In this document: positions 7,063-14,527 of the stretch, one piece after another | Layout of the letters: the number at the start of each line of letters is the position of its first letter | How positions within the stretch are numbered: the stretch's first letter is position 1 | Virus record (IMG/VR): IMGVR_UViG_3300044818_000015 | Coordinates: 1-64,000 of that record | DNA from: a virus | Length of the DNA: 64,000 bases | Direction: 5' to 3' (one strand) | The notes under the pieces: generated by a model | The model's input: only the letters and a program-made list of their open reading frames with translations | Databases searched by the model: none | Told to the model about the DNA's origin: nothing | Made by a program: the position numbers and the translations under genes

Positions 7063-8010
7063 TCACAAATCGAGCAGCCCGCAAGCGTTGGACTTCCACA
7101 CGTCCTGCCGCCTGAAGTACTTTCGCAGGGAACTCATGCAGCGGTGGCCGGTTTGGGAGGCGATGAGCAACTCGGAAATTCCGGCCAGTCCTGCCTCCGT
7201 GACAAAGCCACTCCGCATCGAATGGCTTCCGAATCTCAGCTTGGGGTCCAGGCCGATGCGCTTCACCGCCGCCTGCACAATCCCGCAGATCCGCTCCGGC
7301 TGCAGCGCCGACATCCCGCCTTGCCGGGAAGGGAAGAGCGGCCCGGGAGCGGTACCCCTGAGCGCGATCCAGGCCTTCAGCGCGGTCACCGGGCAGGTGT
7401 CGGCGTGCTTGCCGCTCGGAATCCCGATCATTCGTCCACGGCCCACCTGGTCCTGCTTCTCGCCGCGAATGTAGAGCGTCATGCCATGAGCGGAGAACTC
7501 GACTTCGGCCAGCAGCAACTTCACGATCGAGGCCGAGCGCAGCGCCGAACCGAAGCCCACCAGGAATATCGCGCGATTGCGAACAGCTACGCGCGTGCCG
7601 TCCTTGGCGAGCAGCAGACAGATGGCCCGCAGCGCGATGAGACTGAGCGGATTGACCTGGCGCGGGGATTCCTGGCGCAGGCGCCGCGACCCGTGCAGCA
7701 GCTCGCGCACTTCGCAGGTTACCGGCGAGGCCAGGCCGGCCTGGCGATGATTTTGCCCGATGGCCGATACGTGGCGCGCCGCCGTGGCGGTTTTTCTGCC
7801 GCGGCTCAACTGGTCGACCACATAGAGTCCGACCGTATCGGCGCTCGCCGGCAGCGAGCTTTTCCCCATCCGCTCGCACCAACGCCCGAAGGCAGCCGCG
7901 TCATACCGGTATCCGTAGCGCGTGGTGGGAGCGAGAAGCGCCTCGGTGAGTTTTCGTTGCTCGACCAAAAGGGCAGCCAAAGACGAAGGTATAGAATCGG
8001 TTTCAGCCAT
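7063..8010 (-). CDS. Tyrosine recombinase / phage integrase
   Basis: 315 aa with an N-terminal SAM-like core-binding domain (TRYGYRYDAAAFGRWCERMG) and a C-terminal catalytic domain. Catalytic residues visible: Arg in GFGSALRSAS (about residue 158), His-x-x-Arg in HSMRSGF (263-266), His in TGHR (289) and the nucleophile Tyr in LRKYF (298). It integrates or excises DNA through a phosphotyrosine intermediate. It is oriented against its neighbours, with a structured region downstream and a cluster of TGTAAC sites upstream. CTGTTACAGC occurs on both sides of the gene (6772-6781 and 8079-8088). Confidence 0.93.
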   Translation of the reverse strand: MAETDSIPSSLAALLVEQRKLTEALLAPTTRYGYRYDAAAFGRWCERMGKSSLPASADTVGLYVVDQLSRGRKTATAARHVSAIGQNHRQAGLASPVTCEVRELLHGSRRLRQESPRQVNPLSLIALRAICLLLAKDGTRVAVRNRAIFLVGFGSALRSASIVKLLLAEVEFSAHGMTLYIRGEKQDQVGRGRMIGIPSGKHADTCPVTALKAWIALRGTAPGPLFPSRQGGMSALQPERICGIVQAAVKRIGLDPKLRFGSHSMRSGFVTEAGLAGISELLIASQTGHRCMSSLRKYFRRQDVWKSNACGLLDL

Positions 8011-8042
8011 TGCAGCTCCTTACAGCTTCAGTGGTCAAGGGC

Positions 8043-8270
8043 TGTCAGGGTGCTTGTAACATCCAGGCGGCCCAAGTGCTGTTACAGCCTAGCACTCGCT
8101 ACCTGTAACATGAGATTTTCGGTTGTGGAAAAGTACTACCGGGAGTACGGGAAAAATCGGAATTGTAGCTTACTTCCCGATGTGTCCCGCGAGCGCGGAC
8201 CGCCCCTGCGCCGCAGGTTGTAACTCATTAAGCCGGTTCATTCTTGGCAGAGAGACCGGTGTAACAAGCG
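8043..8270. promoter_or_regulatory. Integrase upstream region with five TGTAAC/GTTACA sites
   Basis: No gene in 8011-8442. Sites: CTTGTAACA near 8053, the palindrome GCTGTTACAGC at 8078-8088, CTGTAACA near 8103, GTTGTAACT near 8217 and GTGTAACAAG near 8259. The palindrome core recurs at 6772-6781. The cluster could bind a repressor of the integrase or be arm-type integrase sites. Confidence 0.4.
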
Positions 8271-8373
8271 ATGACCCAACGCAGGTTAAGGCCTACCTCT
8301 TCAGTATAGAAGCCTTCCTGGGTTCAATCAATAACAACTAACCCCGTTTTAGAGAGGCAAGCGCATGTCTGTT

Positions 8374-8430
8374 CCACGCGCATCGGGAGCGCTTGGCGTT
8401 TCAGGGGATGAGATTGGGCCGGGCCGGAAG
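8374..8430 (+). repeat. Dispersed boundary repeat, type C, copy 2
   Basis: CCACGCGCATCGG at the left end and GATTGGGCCGGGCCGGAAG at the right end, directly upstream of the Shine-Dalgarno and start of the 8443 gene. The reading frame through it could extend that gene upstream. Confidence 0.6.
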
Positions 8431-8442
8431 GGTTCGGAGGTA

Positions 8443-8793
8443 ATGGGCGAGGCGAAGTGGACGCCAGGCCCGTGGCGCGCCTGGGACCGGGGAATCGGCT
8501 GGGAGGTACACGCGGGGCCGGAAGATGACCGCCAGCCTGTCAACGATGGCCACCGCGGCACCTTTGACGAGGCCGACGCCCGCCTGATCGCCGCCGCGCC
8601 CGACTTATACGCCGCGCTAGCGGAAATCCAAGACGTCATCGCAGGCGCGGGGCTTGTCGAAGAATTCCCCGTCTGGATCATAGATTTGATGAATGCCGCC
8701 CTCGCGAAAGCCAACCCCGCTGGCCCACCTTCCACTCCATCAGCAGAGACGCCATCGGTGCACGAATCCCAAATTCAGGAGGCGCAGTCATGA
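8443..8793 (+). CDS. Phage TPGPW-type small protein, 116 aa
   Basis: The start at 8443 follows GGAGGTA directly; the longer frame from 8365 only adds repeat-derived sequence. It begins MGEAKWTPGPWRAW and contains EADARLIAAAPDLYAALAEI. This TPGPW plus ARLIAAAPDL combination recurs in small proteins of many prophages; their function is not established. The C-terminal 25 residues are encoded by a type-B boundary repeat (8719-8769). Overlaps the next gene by ATGA. Confidence 0.75.
   Translation: MGEAKWTPGPWRAWDRGIGWEVHAGPEDDRQPVNDGHRGTFDEADARLIAAAPDLYAALAEIQDVIAGAGLVEEFPVWIIDLMNAALAKANPAGPPSTPSAETPSVHESQIQEAQS
8719..8769 (+). repeat. Dispersed boundary repeat, type B, copy 1
   Basis: Runs from CGCTGGCCCACCTTCCA to CGGTGCACGAA. 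Closely matches 14002-14054. It encodes the tail of the 8443 protein and ends about 20 bases before the next start. Confidence 0.6.
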
Positions 8794-9239
8794 TCTTCCC
8801 ACCTGAGACACTCACCCGTGACGAGATGGAAGCTCGCCGTTTGCTGGCGGCCGTGGACTTTCGGGCGGGCAGGCGTCAGGCGTGGGTGGCCAAGAAGTAC
8901 GGTGTGACGCGGACCACGGCGAGCCGCTGGGCCCGCTCGCTGCGCGCGGGAGGGAAGGATGCCTTGCGCAAGACGAAGGCTCCTGGCCGTCCGTTCCGGA
9001 TCTCACCGGGCGAGTCTGCCATCATCGCGGCCATGTTCCGCTCCGGCCCGCCCAAGGAGAAAGGGCTGCGGCGCGATCGCTGGACGTCTGCCGCCTTCGC
9101 CGAGGCCATCTTCGCCAGAATCGGCGTGCGCTACCACTCCGATCACGTTAGCCGGATGATGAAGCGATTCCGCGACTCCGACGACGAGCCCCGGTTTGAC
9201 GATCCCGCACAGCCTGGTCATATCGAGGCAAGGGCATGA
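8790..9239 (+). CDS. Transposase-derived (IS630-type) helix-turn-helix protein
   Basis: 149 aa. Reads as the paired HTH region of an IS630/Tc1-mariner transposase. First HTH: RRLLAAVDFRAGRRQAWVAK with YGVTRTTASRWARS. Linker: KTKAPGRPFRIS. Second winged helix: TSAAFAEAIFARIGVRYHSD then HVSRMMKRF. The DDE catalytic domain is absent. The protein instead ends in its own short tail and overlaps the next gene by ATGA. It looks like a domesticated DNA-binding module rather than a decayed IS, because no terminal inverted repeats are visible and codon use is normal. Confidence 0.8.
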   Translation: MIFPPETLTRDEMEARRLLAAVDFRAGRRQAWVAKKYGVTRTTASRWARSLRAGGKDALRKTKAPGRPFRISPGESAIIAAMFRSGPPKEKGLRRDRWTSAAFAEAIFARIGVRYHSDHVSRMMKRFRDSDDEPRFDDPAQPGHIEARA

Positions 9240-9523
9240 AATCCCGCGCGCTCGTGCCGACGCTGACGCAGGTGGCCATCCTCAAGCACATGGCGAGCGA
9301 CGGCTGGATCTTGATCGAGGACGCCTCGCACGTAGGCCAGACCGGCGTATGGCTTCTTAATAAGGAAGGGAAGCCGAAGCGCCGGATCAGCGGCAACACC
9401 CTCAAGCCCCTGCTCGAGCATGGTTGGATCGAGCCCATTCCTAATCGCCCCGGCTTTCAGCAGATCGCGAACGAAGGCCGCCACCACCTACCTGTCTACC
9501 AAAAGGGGGCGCGTGGTGCGTAA
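9236..9523 (+). CDS. Small winged-helix-like protein, 95 aa
   Basis: Starts with an ATGA overlap of the preceding transposase-derived HTH protein, so the pair is coupled. Reads as a winged helix: LTQVAILKHMASDGWILIED, then NTLKPLLEHGWIEPIPNRPG. The wing end is FQQIANEGRHHL. It could be the repressor for the palindromic operators immediately downstream (9546-9561, 9707-9720); this is inference from position. Confidence 0.65.
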   Translation: MKSRALVPTLTQVAILKHMASDGWILIEDASHVGQTGVWLLNKEGKPKRRISGNTLKPLLEHGWIEPIPNRPGFQQIANEGRHHLPVYQKGARGA

Positions 9524-9545
9524 GTCCTTTGTTTTTGAATGGCGA

Positions 9546-9561
9546 ATATCAGATCTGATAT
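9546..9561. promoter_or_regulatory. Palindromic operator, copy 1
   Basis: Perfect 16-bp palindrome ATATCAGATCTGATAT. Identical core at 9707-9720 and 10516-10531, suggesting a dedicated dimeric regulator. Confidence 0.6.
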
Positions 9562-9706
9562 ATGCTCACTGAAAACACAGAGCTTATTTCCGCGAAAAGC
9601 GCAAACCGGACGCAAATTGCGTCCGCTGGCCGCCCCGAAGTTCTCAGGCTCCTGAGAACTTCGGGAGTCGGGTCGGCACCTAAGTCCTTTAATAAAGGTA
9701 GGCGCC

Positions 9707-9720
9707 TATCAGATCTGATA
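9707..9720. promoter_or_regulatory. Palindromic operator, copy 2
   Basis: TATCAGATCTGATA, touching an upstream ATG of the replication gene and 20 bases before the preferred start at 9741. Confidence 0.6.
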
Positions 9721-9740
9721 TGTCCAGGGGGCGCTCATCG

Positions 9741-11702
9741 ATGAGGAAGGGCGACGACAGACCCAAGCCATCGCAGCCGAAGTTACCGGCGAAGGAAGCG
9801 GCCCAACCCTCCAGGCAGTGCTCCATTTGCCGCCTTGTTTCCACGTCGGAAGATATCTTCCGCACGCGCAAAGACGATGGCGCCATTGTCTGCGTTGATG
9901 ACCGGGACTGCCGCACGCGGCTGCTCTCGATCGCTCTGGGAATCGAGCTCCAGCAGGCCAAGTGGCTGTTCTTCAAATACCCGCGGGATCGCGTATACCG
10001 CGAGATGGACATCCGCCCGAAGGACTGGAGGGTCACCGGCTGGGTTCCGCGCTACACCATGCGGGAGAGGGTCAAGGCGTGCATCCTCTATCACTCCTGG
10101 TGCTACCCGGTGTCACTCGATTATGCCGTGCAGCTTGCCGGCACTCTGCCCCGGGTCGGCCGGGACGACCCCGACCCCGATGCCATCCTGTGCGACGATT
10201 TCAACCGGCCCCGGCCCCTAAAGGTGATGGACATCGGCCGCATCCTCAATGAAGACTGGCAGGGCAACGTCTCCCGGGCCGTGACGCAACTCCGGGTGAT
10301 GAAGGAAATCCGCGTCGACGAGGACCATGTGCTCTCGCCCGCGGCCAAGCTGCTCGATATGTCGATCGAGGAGCGCCGCGCCTTCCAGGGCATCCAGGCG
10401 CCGGAGTCCCAGGAGGGAGTGCCGGAGGAAATTCAGGCCTTCCGCAAACTCCTCAAATCGACGCCCAAGCACCTGCGCTGGAAAGTGGCCTTAATCCAGG
10501 AGCAAGTTCCCTGGGATATCAGATCTGATATATTCCACAGGATCGAGGATGCGTGTTCAGCGTTCTCGGCAGGGCTTGGAACCCTCAGAACTGATAGGAA
10601 CACGACTATCCAAAAGGAGTGTTCACGCGCCGCCTACCTTATACCAGACTTGGAGAGGTCGAGACCCCCAGCCCAGCGAGCGAGCATTCCTTTCGTAGAC
10701 CCGTCTCCTGCCGCAGTTCCTGACGATCGCTCGCAGGTCAATCCCCCATCCTCCACAACAACGCCGGAGGGTGAGGTTGTGCGGCTACCCAGGGATACCG
10801 GCGGGGATCTGAAGAGAATCCGGACCGCGGTGGAAGAAGCATGGGGAGCCCCGCTCCAAGGTGGTGAGGCCGACCCGATACCGGCGCAGTTACTGGCCAT
10901 CGCGGAGAGTCAGAAGATTCCGGTAACCGCCCTCGAGCTTTGGTGCGCCGCCTTCGCGGCGAAGAAGGCCGCGGATAACGTGGCCATCGAGAGTCCCAAC
11001 CTGTTCGTCCATGCGGCGCCGCGCGCGCTGCGGCCGTGGTACGCCGGCAACCGCGCTCAGATCGGCGCGGAGCAGGCCCGCCGCGTGCAAGCCGCGGAGA
11101 TGGCGGCGCGCGCCAAGCAGCCGAAGATCCGGCCGCACCGGGAAGACCCCCGCACCGAGTGGGCCGCTGCCAAGGCGCGCTTGCGGGACAGCGTGAGCGA
11201 GGATAGCTTCACCAATTGGTTCGAGGGCACCTACCAGCTCGCACGGCGCGGCGACACCCTGCTGGTGGCGGTCGATTCGGACGCGAAGATATTTCTCGAA
11301 CGGGAGTACTCGCGCGAGGTCGCGGAAGCTGTCCAGCCGCTGACGGTGACCTACGTCGAGACCGACCGCGTGCAACTCTTCCACACGCTTTTCGGCCGAA
11401 TCGCCGCCATGCAGTTCGAACTGGGAGCGGCGCACGAAGATCCCGTTTCGTCGCTCGAGGAACAGGGCGACATCGACGCCGTGTGCCTGATCCTCGATGC
11501 CCTCGCCGGCGCCGACATCACCGCATTCTGCGATCACGCCGCCGCCGAGTTCAAAGGCCTCGGCAAGAAACGCGCCTTGGCGAAGATGCCGCCGCGCTCC
11601 GAAGAACTCCCCGGCCGCGCGCGATCGCTCGGCCTGCTGATGGAGTGGGCCAAGGCGTGGACCTGGAGGCAAGTCCACGGCAAAACAAACGAGGGAGGTT
11701 GA
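9741..11702 (+). CDS. Phage replication initiator with a DnaA-domain-I-like C-terminus
   Basis: 653 aa from 9741, where AGGGGG sits nine bases upstream; an in-frame ATG at 9720 lies in the operator. The N-terminus has a Cys cluster (CSICRLV, then CVDDRDC) and winged-helix-like sequence (HSWCYPVSLDYAVQLAGTLP). A Pro/Thr-rich linker spans about residues 310-370. Near residues 485-550, EWAAAKARLRDSVSEDSF, TNWFEGTYQLARRGDTLLVA and DAKIFLEREYSREV match DnaA domain I, which recruits the DnaB helicase. No AAA+ ATPase motifs are present. This resembles phage initiators that use a DnaA-I-like tail to load host helicase. A third operator palindrome lies inside the gene. Confidence 0.75.
   Translation: MRKGDDRPKPSQPKLPAKEAAQPSRQCSICRLVSTSEDIFRTRKDDGAIVCVDDRDCRTRLLSIALGIELQQAKWLFFKYPRDRVYREMDIRPKDWRVTGWVPRYTMRERVKACILYHSWCYPVSLDYAVQLAGTLPRVGRDDPDPDAILCDDFNRPRPLKVMDIGRILNEDWQGNVSRAVTQLRVMKEIRVDEDHVLSPAAKLLDMSIEERRAFQGIQAPESQEGVPEEIQAFRKLLKSTPKHLRWKVALIQEQVPWDIRSDIFHRIEDACSAFSAGLGTLRTDRNTTIQKECSRAAYLIPDLERSRPPAQRASIPFVDPSPAAVPDDRSQVNPPSSTTTPEGEVVRLPRDTGGDLKRIRTAVEEAWGAPLQGGEADPIPAQLLAIAESQKIPVTALELWCAAFAAKKAADNVAIESPNLFVHAAPRALRPWYAGNRAQIGAEQARRVQAAEMAARAKQPKIRPHREDPRTEWAAAKARLRDSVSEDSFTNWFEGTYQLARRGDTLLVAVDSDAKIFLEREYSREVAEAVQPLTVTYVETDRVQLFHTLFGRIAAMQFELGAAHEDPVSSLEEQGDIDAVCLILDALAGADITAFCDHAAAEFKGLGKKRALAKMPPRSEELPGRARSLGLLMEWAKAWTWRQVHGKTNEGG
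10516..10531. promoter_or_regulatory. Palindromic operator, copy 3, inside the replication gene
   Basis: Perfect ATATCAGATCTGATAT inside the coding sequence, about 775 bases after the preferred start. An internal copy allows looping or roadblock control, as in operons with auxiliary operators. Confidence 0.6.
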
Positions 11703-11703
11703 G

Positions 11704-12231
11704 ATGGAAGATCCGCTCTGGTACGCCTACATCAAGACAATTGAACTGGCGAACTCAATTTTTCAGGCGATTCAAACCAAGGATGCCGCCTCAGCTCCGC
11801 GAGAAAGTGTCCGACTGACCCCTGCGTGTCGTCACTGCGACGGCCGTGGATTCCGGCTCGACGGTAACCGCGTTGCCTCCTGGTGCACCTGCGAGACCGC
11901 CTGGGCGGTGAAGGCGAAGATGTCCACTTTTGTCGAGGAGTGGAACCAGCGCGTCGAGTTCGGCCAGTTTGGCTCCGCTCCAGCGCCGCAACCGGTAGTG
12001 GACGCGCTTCCGCGGCCGGCCATTCCCGACGCTCGATACCTTGAGCCGCAGTACACCGGTGCCGCGACACATGCCGAAACCGACGAGCCCATGTGCGAGG
12101 AGTGCGGCCGGCCTTTCGGTCCTCCCAGATGCGGAACGTGCGGCGAGCATCTGATCTGCACGTCTTGCGACCCGCAGGCGAGTCTCGGTAGCTCTTCTCA
12201 AGACGTGCCCGACGAGGAAAAACTCGGATGA
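11704..12231 (+). CDS. Zinc-knuckle protein downstream of the initiator, 175 aa
   Basis: Starts one base after the initiator stop. Two metal-binding regions: CRHCDGRGF with WCTC in the N-terminal third, which resembles the DnaJ-type CxxCxGxG repeat, and CEECGRPF, CGTCGEH, CTSC at the C-terminus, which reads as a zinc ribbon. The tail (SSSQDVPDEEKLG) is encoded by a degenerate type-A boundary repeat. It may accompany the initiator in replication; that is inferred from adjacency only. Confidence 0.7.
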   Translation: MEDPLWYAYIKTIELANSIFQAIQTKDAASAPRESVRLTPACRHCDGRGFRLDGNRVASWCTCETAWAVKAKMSTFVEEWNQRVEFGQFGSAPAPQPVVDALPRPAIPDARYLEPQYTGAATHAETDEPMCEECGRPFGPPRCGTCGEHLICTSCDPQASLGSSSQDVPDEEKLG

Positions 12232-12389
12232 CACCCGCCCAGCAACTCGAACACGACCGCCGGAACCAGGAAGCCACCGTATCCCTCGCCCGCGAAATCC
12301 TGGAGCGCCCGCAGGACTTCACCGCGGCCCAGCTCGCCATGGCCCGCGACATTCTGGCACCCCACGACGTGCCCGAAGAAACAGGCTGA
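12228..12389 (+). CDS. Small helical protein, 53 aa
   Basis: Starts by ATGA overlap with the previous gene. MTPAQQLEHDRRNQEATV is followed by LAREILERPQDFTAAQLAMA; two helices. The tail HDVPEETG is encoded by the right end of a type-A boundary repeat (GACGTGCCCGAAGAA at 12366-12380). Unknown function. Confidence 0.55.
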   Translation: MTPAQQLEHDRRNQEATVSLAREILERPQDFTAAQLAMARDILAPHDVPEETG

Positions 12390-12473
12390 AACCTATCGGA
12401 CGCGGGAGCCTGGCTCGACCGCGTTTGAGACATCAGAGCCAGATTGGTTCAACTTTGAAGGAGGCAAACCAAC

Positions 12474-12758
12474 ATGAACGAAATCCCAAACGCGGGAGCC
12501 ATTCCCAAACATAACAGTCCTACCCTCCTCTCCCTAAATGAAGGGGAGAGGAACGACGCCGACACTGCGCCACGCGCACCGGAGGTTCCTGCCGCCCCCG
12601 ATGCTGAGGCTGGGCCGAACCGGACGTTTACCCGGCGAGAGTACCTGGTAGCGCTTCACGATCTCCGGATTCGACGTGACGCGCTGAATCTCGCGATCCG
12701 CGGGCTGGCGTCTGCGCTCGAAACCGGAGCGATCCTGGATCCGAAGGTGCAGCCGTGA
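12474..12758 (+). CDS. Hypothetical protein, 94 aa
   Basis: The start follows AAGGAGG by eight bases. The N-terminal 45 residues are low-complexity and partly encoded by a type-C repeat (12570-12626). The C-terminal half is a clear helical domain (TRREYLVALHDLRIRRDALN, LAIRGLASALETG). The helical part may be the original protein with repeat-derived sequence added in front. Confidence 0.55.
   Translation: MNEIPNAGAIPKHNSPTLLSLNEGERNDADTAPRAPEVPAAPDAEAGPNRTFTRREYLVALHDLRIRRDALNLAIRGLASALETGAILDPKVQP
12570..12626 (+). repeat. Dispersed boundary repeat, type C, copy 3
   Basis: CCACGCGCACCGG to GCTGAGGCTGGGCCG with CCGGACG following. The middle (TTCCTGCCGCCCCCG) resembles the middle of type A at 26487-26537 and type B at 14002. 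Confidence 0.6.
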
Positions 12759-13090
12759 GCGGCGAGGTGCTCGTGCGCGGCCAGGCCGGAGAGTTGCGCG
12801 CTTCGCTTGTGCACATCTTCACGCGGGAGAATATCGGGCATTCGACGGAAGCCCCAACCATCCGCAATATGGTGCTGTCTGTCTTGGCCCTGCCAGGGGT
12901 TAACCGCGTGGCCTACCTCGTCACACGGTCGTTGGTGCCATTCTTCCTGATTGACCTGGCGGGCTACTGGGTTGACGTACTCCAGAACCCGGTGAAGATT
13001 GCGCGGTTCAATCCTGATATGCCACGCGCATCGGGGCAGGGCGCCGACACTGGTTTCGACGCTGGGCCGGGCCGGAAGGCGGGCGTATGA
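12755..13090 (+). CDS. Hypothetical protein with one possible membrane segment, 111 aa
   Basis: GTG start overlapping the preceding stop. The hydrophobic stretch LVPFFLIDLAGYWVDVL near residues 60-76 could span or touch the membrane. Before it, FTRENIGHSTEAPTIRNMVL looks globular. The last 20 residues are encoded by a type-C repeat. The stop overlaps the next gene's ATG. Confidence 0.55.
   Translation: MSGEVLVRGQAGELRASLVHIFTRENIGHSTEAPTIRNMVLSVLALPGVNRVAYLVTRSLVPFFLIDLAGYWVDVLQNPVKIARFNPDMPRASGQGADTGFDAGPGRKAGV
13022..13079 (+). repeat. Dispersed boundary repeat, type C, copy 4
   Basis: CCACGCGCATCGGGG at the left, GACGCTGGGCCGGGCCGGAAG at the right. It encodes the tail of the 12755 protein and ends eight bases before the next ATG. 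Confidence 0.6.
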
Positions 13091-13365
13091 AAAAGACGAA
13101 GACCCAAAAGACGAAGACCCAAACCGATGTGGACGACGCTTTTCATATCGGCATATGCGTAGCCTTGGCTGTCATCTACGATGCAGGGGCTGAGGGCATA
13201 GCTGAAGAGCTGATAGGCTGCTGCGGCGCAGGAAACCTATTGCGAGTGGCCCGAAAGAACGCGGAGCCGTGCCGCGCCGATCTGATTAAAACCGTGCGCC
13301 AGATGCGGATGGACGAACGCTGGCGCAAGACGATGGCAAGGAAGCGAATGGAGGCTGCATCATGA
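13087..13365 (+). CDS. Small phage protein, 92 aa
   Basis: Lys/Thr-rich start (MKKTKTQKTKTQ), then FHIGICVALAVIYDAGAEGI, LIGCCGAGNLLRVARKNAEP. The pattern of a helix ending in LLRVAR matches a recurrent small helical phage family of unknown function. Overlaps the next gene by ATGA. Confidence 0.6.
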   Translation: MKKTKTQKTKTQTDVDDAFHIGICVALAVIYDAGAEGIAEELIGCCGAGNLLRVARKNAEPCRADLIKTVRQMRMDERWRKTMARKRMEAAS

Positions 13366-13841
13366 GCGCACCACGGCGAAAGATGCCGGCCCCTGAGCAC
13401 GAGGCGGAGATGGCGCTCCATTCTTCCCACATTCACCTGCCGAGCGTCCATATCCGCGACAAACACGGGAACGGGTTCGACTACGACGAAGATCTCTACA
13501 TCGAGCTAATCGGCCGAAGCGCGCGCCGCCGCGTTCTCCGCGTGGTTCGCCTGGTCGTGATCGAAGGCGGAGCCCCAGTGCTCGTCCGCGAAACACATGA
13601 CCAACTGTGCCGTGAGGAACTGGCCCAACTCGAAGACGACCTGCCGATTCTGATGGACGAAGGGAACCCCGCAGCGGAGGCGATCATGCAGGAATGCGCC
13701 CGCAAGGAGTGCGCGCGCCAGCTCCGGATCGCTGCCGGCGAGGAGCAGGCCTGCGCCCTCTGTGGGTGTTCCGAAACGCGCGCGTGCTCCGGTAACTGCG
13801 TGTGGGCGACGGCTACGCTCTGTTCGAGGTGCGCGTCATGA
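13362..13841 (+). CDS. Protein with the phage CxxCGC...ACxGxCxW...C zinc knuckle, 159 aa
   Basis: The N-terminal two thirds are charged and helical. The C-terminal 30 residues hold a compact cysteine module: CALCGCSE, RACSGNCVWAT and LCSRCA. This spacing is a recognisable zinc module found at the ends of many phage and prophage proteins. The role is probably structural or nucleic-acid binding, not established. Overlaps the next gene by ATGA. Confidence 0.7.
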   Translation: MSAPRRKMPAPEHEAEMALHSSHIHLPSVHIRDKHGNGFDYDEDLYIELIGRSARRRVLRVVRLVVIEGGAPVLVRETHDQLCREELAQLEDDLPILMDEGNPAAEAIMQECARKECARQLRIAAGEEQACALCGCSETRACSGNCVWATATLCSRCAS

Positions 13842-14068
13842 CGCCAGCAGACCATGACATACAGGCATTGGCCCAGGCGCTCGACGAGGCGTTGTTCCTG
13901 TTAGAAGTTGCATTGAGCGGATGCGGAATTCCAACTCCCCGCGTCGATAAGGTGCTGGCCCGGCACCGCGTTCTCGTCGTGCGACATAGCCCGAAGGCCC
14001 ACGCTGGCCCAACTTCTACCGCCCCCACCGAAGCGCCAACGGTGCACAAAAAAGGAGATTCCGAGTGA
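13838..14068 (+). CDS. Small helical protein, 76 aa
   Basis: Starts by ATGA overlap (13838). The core is DIQALAQALDEALFLLEVAL then CGIPTPRVDKVLARHRVLVV. The tail (AGPTSTAPTEAPTVHKK) is encoded by type-B repeat copy 2 and parallels the tail of the unrelated 8443 protein. The GTG of the next gene overlaps its stop. Confidence 0.55.
   Translation: MTPADHDIQALAQALDEALFLLEVALSGCGIPTPRVDKVLARHRVLVVRHSPKAHAGPTSTAPTEAPTVHKKGDSE
14002..14054 (+). repeat. Dispersed boundary repeat, type B, copy 2
   Basis: CGCTGGCCCAACTTCTACC to AACGGTGCACAAAAAAGGAG. The right end supplies the Shine-Dalgarno (AAGGAG) of the next gene. Confidence 0.6.
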
Positions 14069-14295
14069 CCTACACCCAACACGGCGAGCGCGTCACGCTC
14101 GAAATAACCCGCGACATGTACGACCAACTGCTCAGGCTGATCGGCGCCGGGATGGCAACCATGGCCGGCGATCTACTGACCCACGCGAGTAAGGCGGAAC
14201 TTTACCGCCTCCTCGAATTCACCAACGAGCTGAACAACGGCAACCCGAACTACACGCCGTATAGCATCCCGCCCGAGTTCGAAGGGCACAAGTGA
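14065..14295 (+). CDS. Small hypothetical protein, 76 aa
   Basis: GTG start overlapping the previous stop, with AAGGAG upstream supplied by the type-B repeat. MTYTQHGERVTLEITRDMYD is followed by a helix (LLRLIGAGMATMAGDLLTHA) and LYRLLEFTNELNNGN. No family recognised. Confidence 0.6.
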   Translation: MTYTQHGERVTLEITRDMYDQLLRLIGAGMATMAGDLLTHASKAELYRLLEFTNELNNGNPNYTPYSIPPEFEGHK

Positions 14296-14311
14296 GAGGC
14301 TGAAACCCATC

Positions 14312-14527
14312 ATGAACGCTAATTACTACGCCAAGCTAGCAACGGAAATACGAGAGATTGAATCTGGTATCAGCACGTCCAGAGATGACAAGTACTCGCC
14401 GAAAAGGCTGGAATCGCTGGTTCACTTGAAGTTGGCAGCTTCAGGCTTACAGAGTATAGCGGAAGCTCTGGCACAGGAAGAAATTACTTCTACGGGCGCG
14501 GCGGGAGGCGCGGGCGATGGCAAATAG
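14312..14527 (+). CDS. Small coiled-coil protein, 71 aa
   Basis: ATG preceded by the leader GAAACCCATC, also found at 20445. Helical throughout (YYAKLATEIREIESGIS; LESLVHLKLAASGLQSIAEA). The Gly/Ala-rich end overlaps the start of the next gene by 11 bases. Function unknown. Confidence 0.5.
   Translation: MNANYYAKLATEIREIESGISTSRDDKYSPKRLESLVHLKLAASGLQSIAEALAQEEITSTGAAGGAGDGK

Larger units (their letters stand above)
9521..9721. promoter_or_regulatory. Operator/promoter region of the replication gene
   Basis: Two copies of TAAGTCCTTT (9521-9530 and 9681-9690) are each followed by GGCG and then the palindrome TATCAGATCTGATA (9546-9561 as a perfect 16-mer, and 9707-9720). Between them are GGACGCAAATTGCGTCC (9608-9624, 8-bp arms) and a 15-bp perfect stem, CCCGAAGTTCTCAGG (9634-9648) with CCTGAGAACTTCGGG (9651-9665), with a two-base loop. 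No U-tract follows that stem, so it is more likely an operator or cruciform than a simple terminator. Confidence 0.6.

Noticed and set aside
7048-8223. 391-codon plus frame opposite the integrase
   Set aside because: Arg/Gln-rich antisense of a gene with full catalytic motifs.
8321-8345. tRNA-like GGGTTCAATC segment
   Set aside because: No acceptor or anticodon stems around it; chance resemblance to a T-loop.
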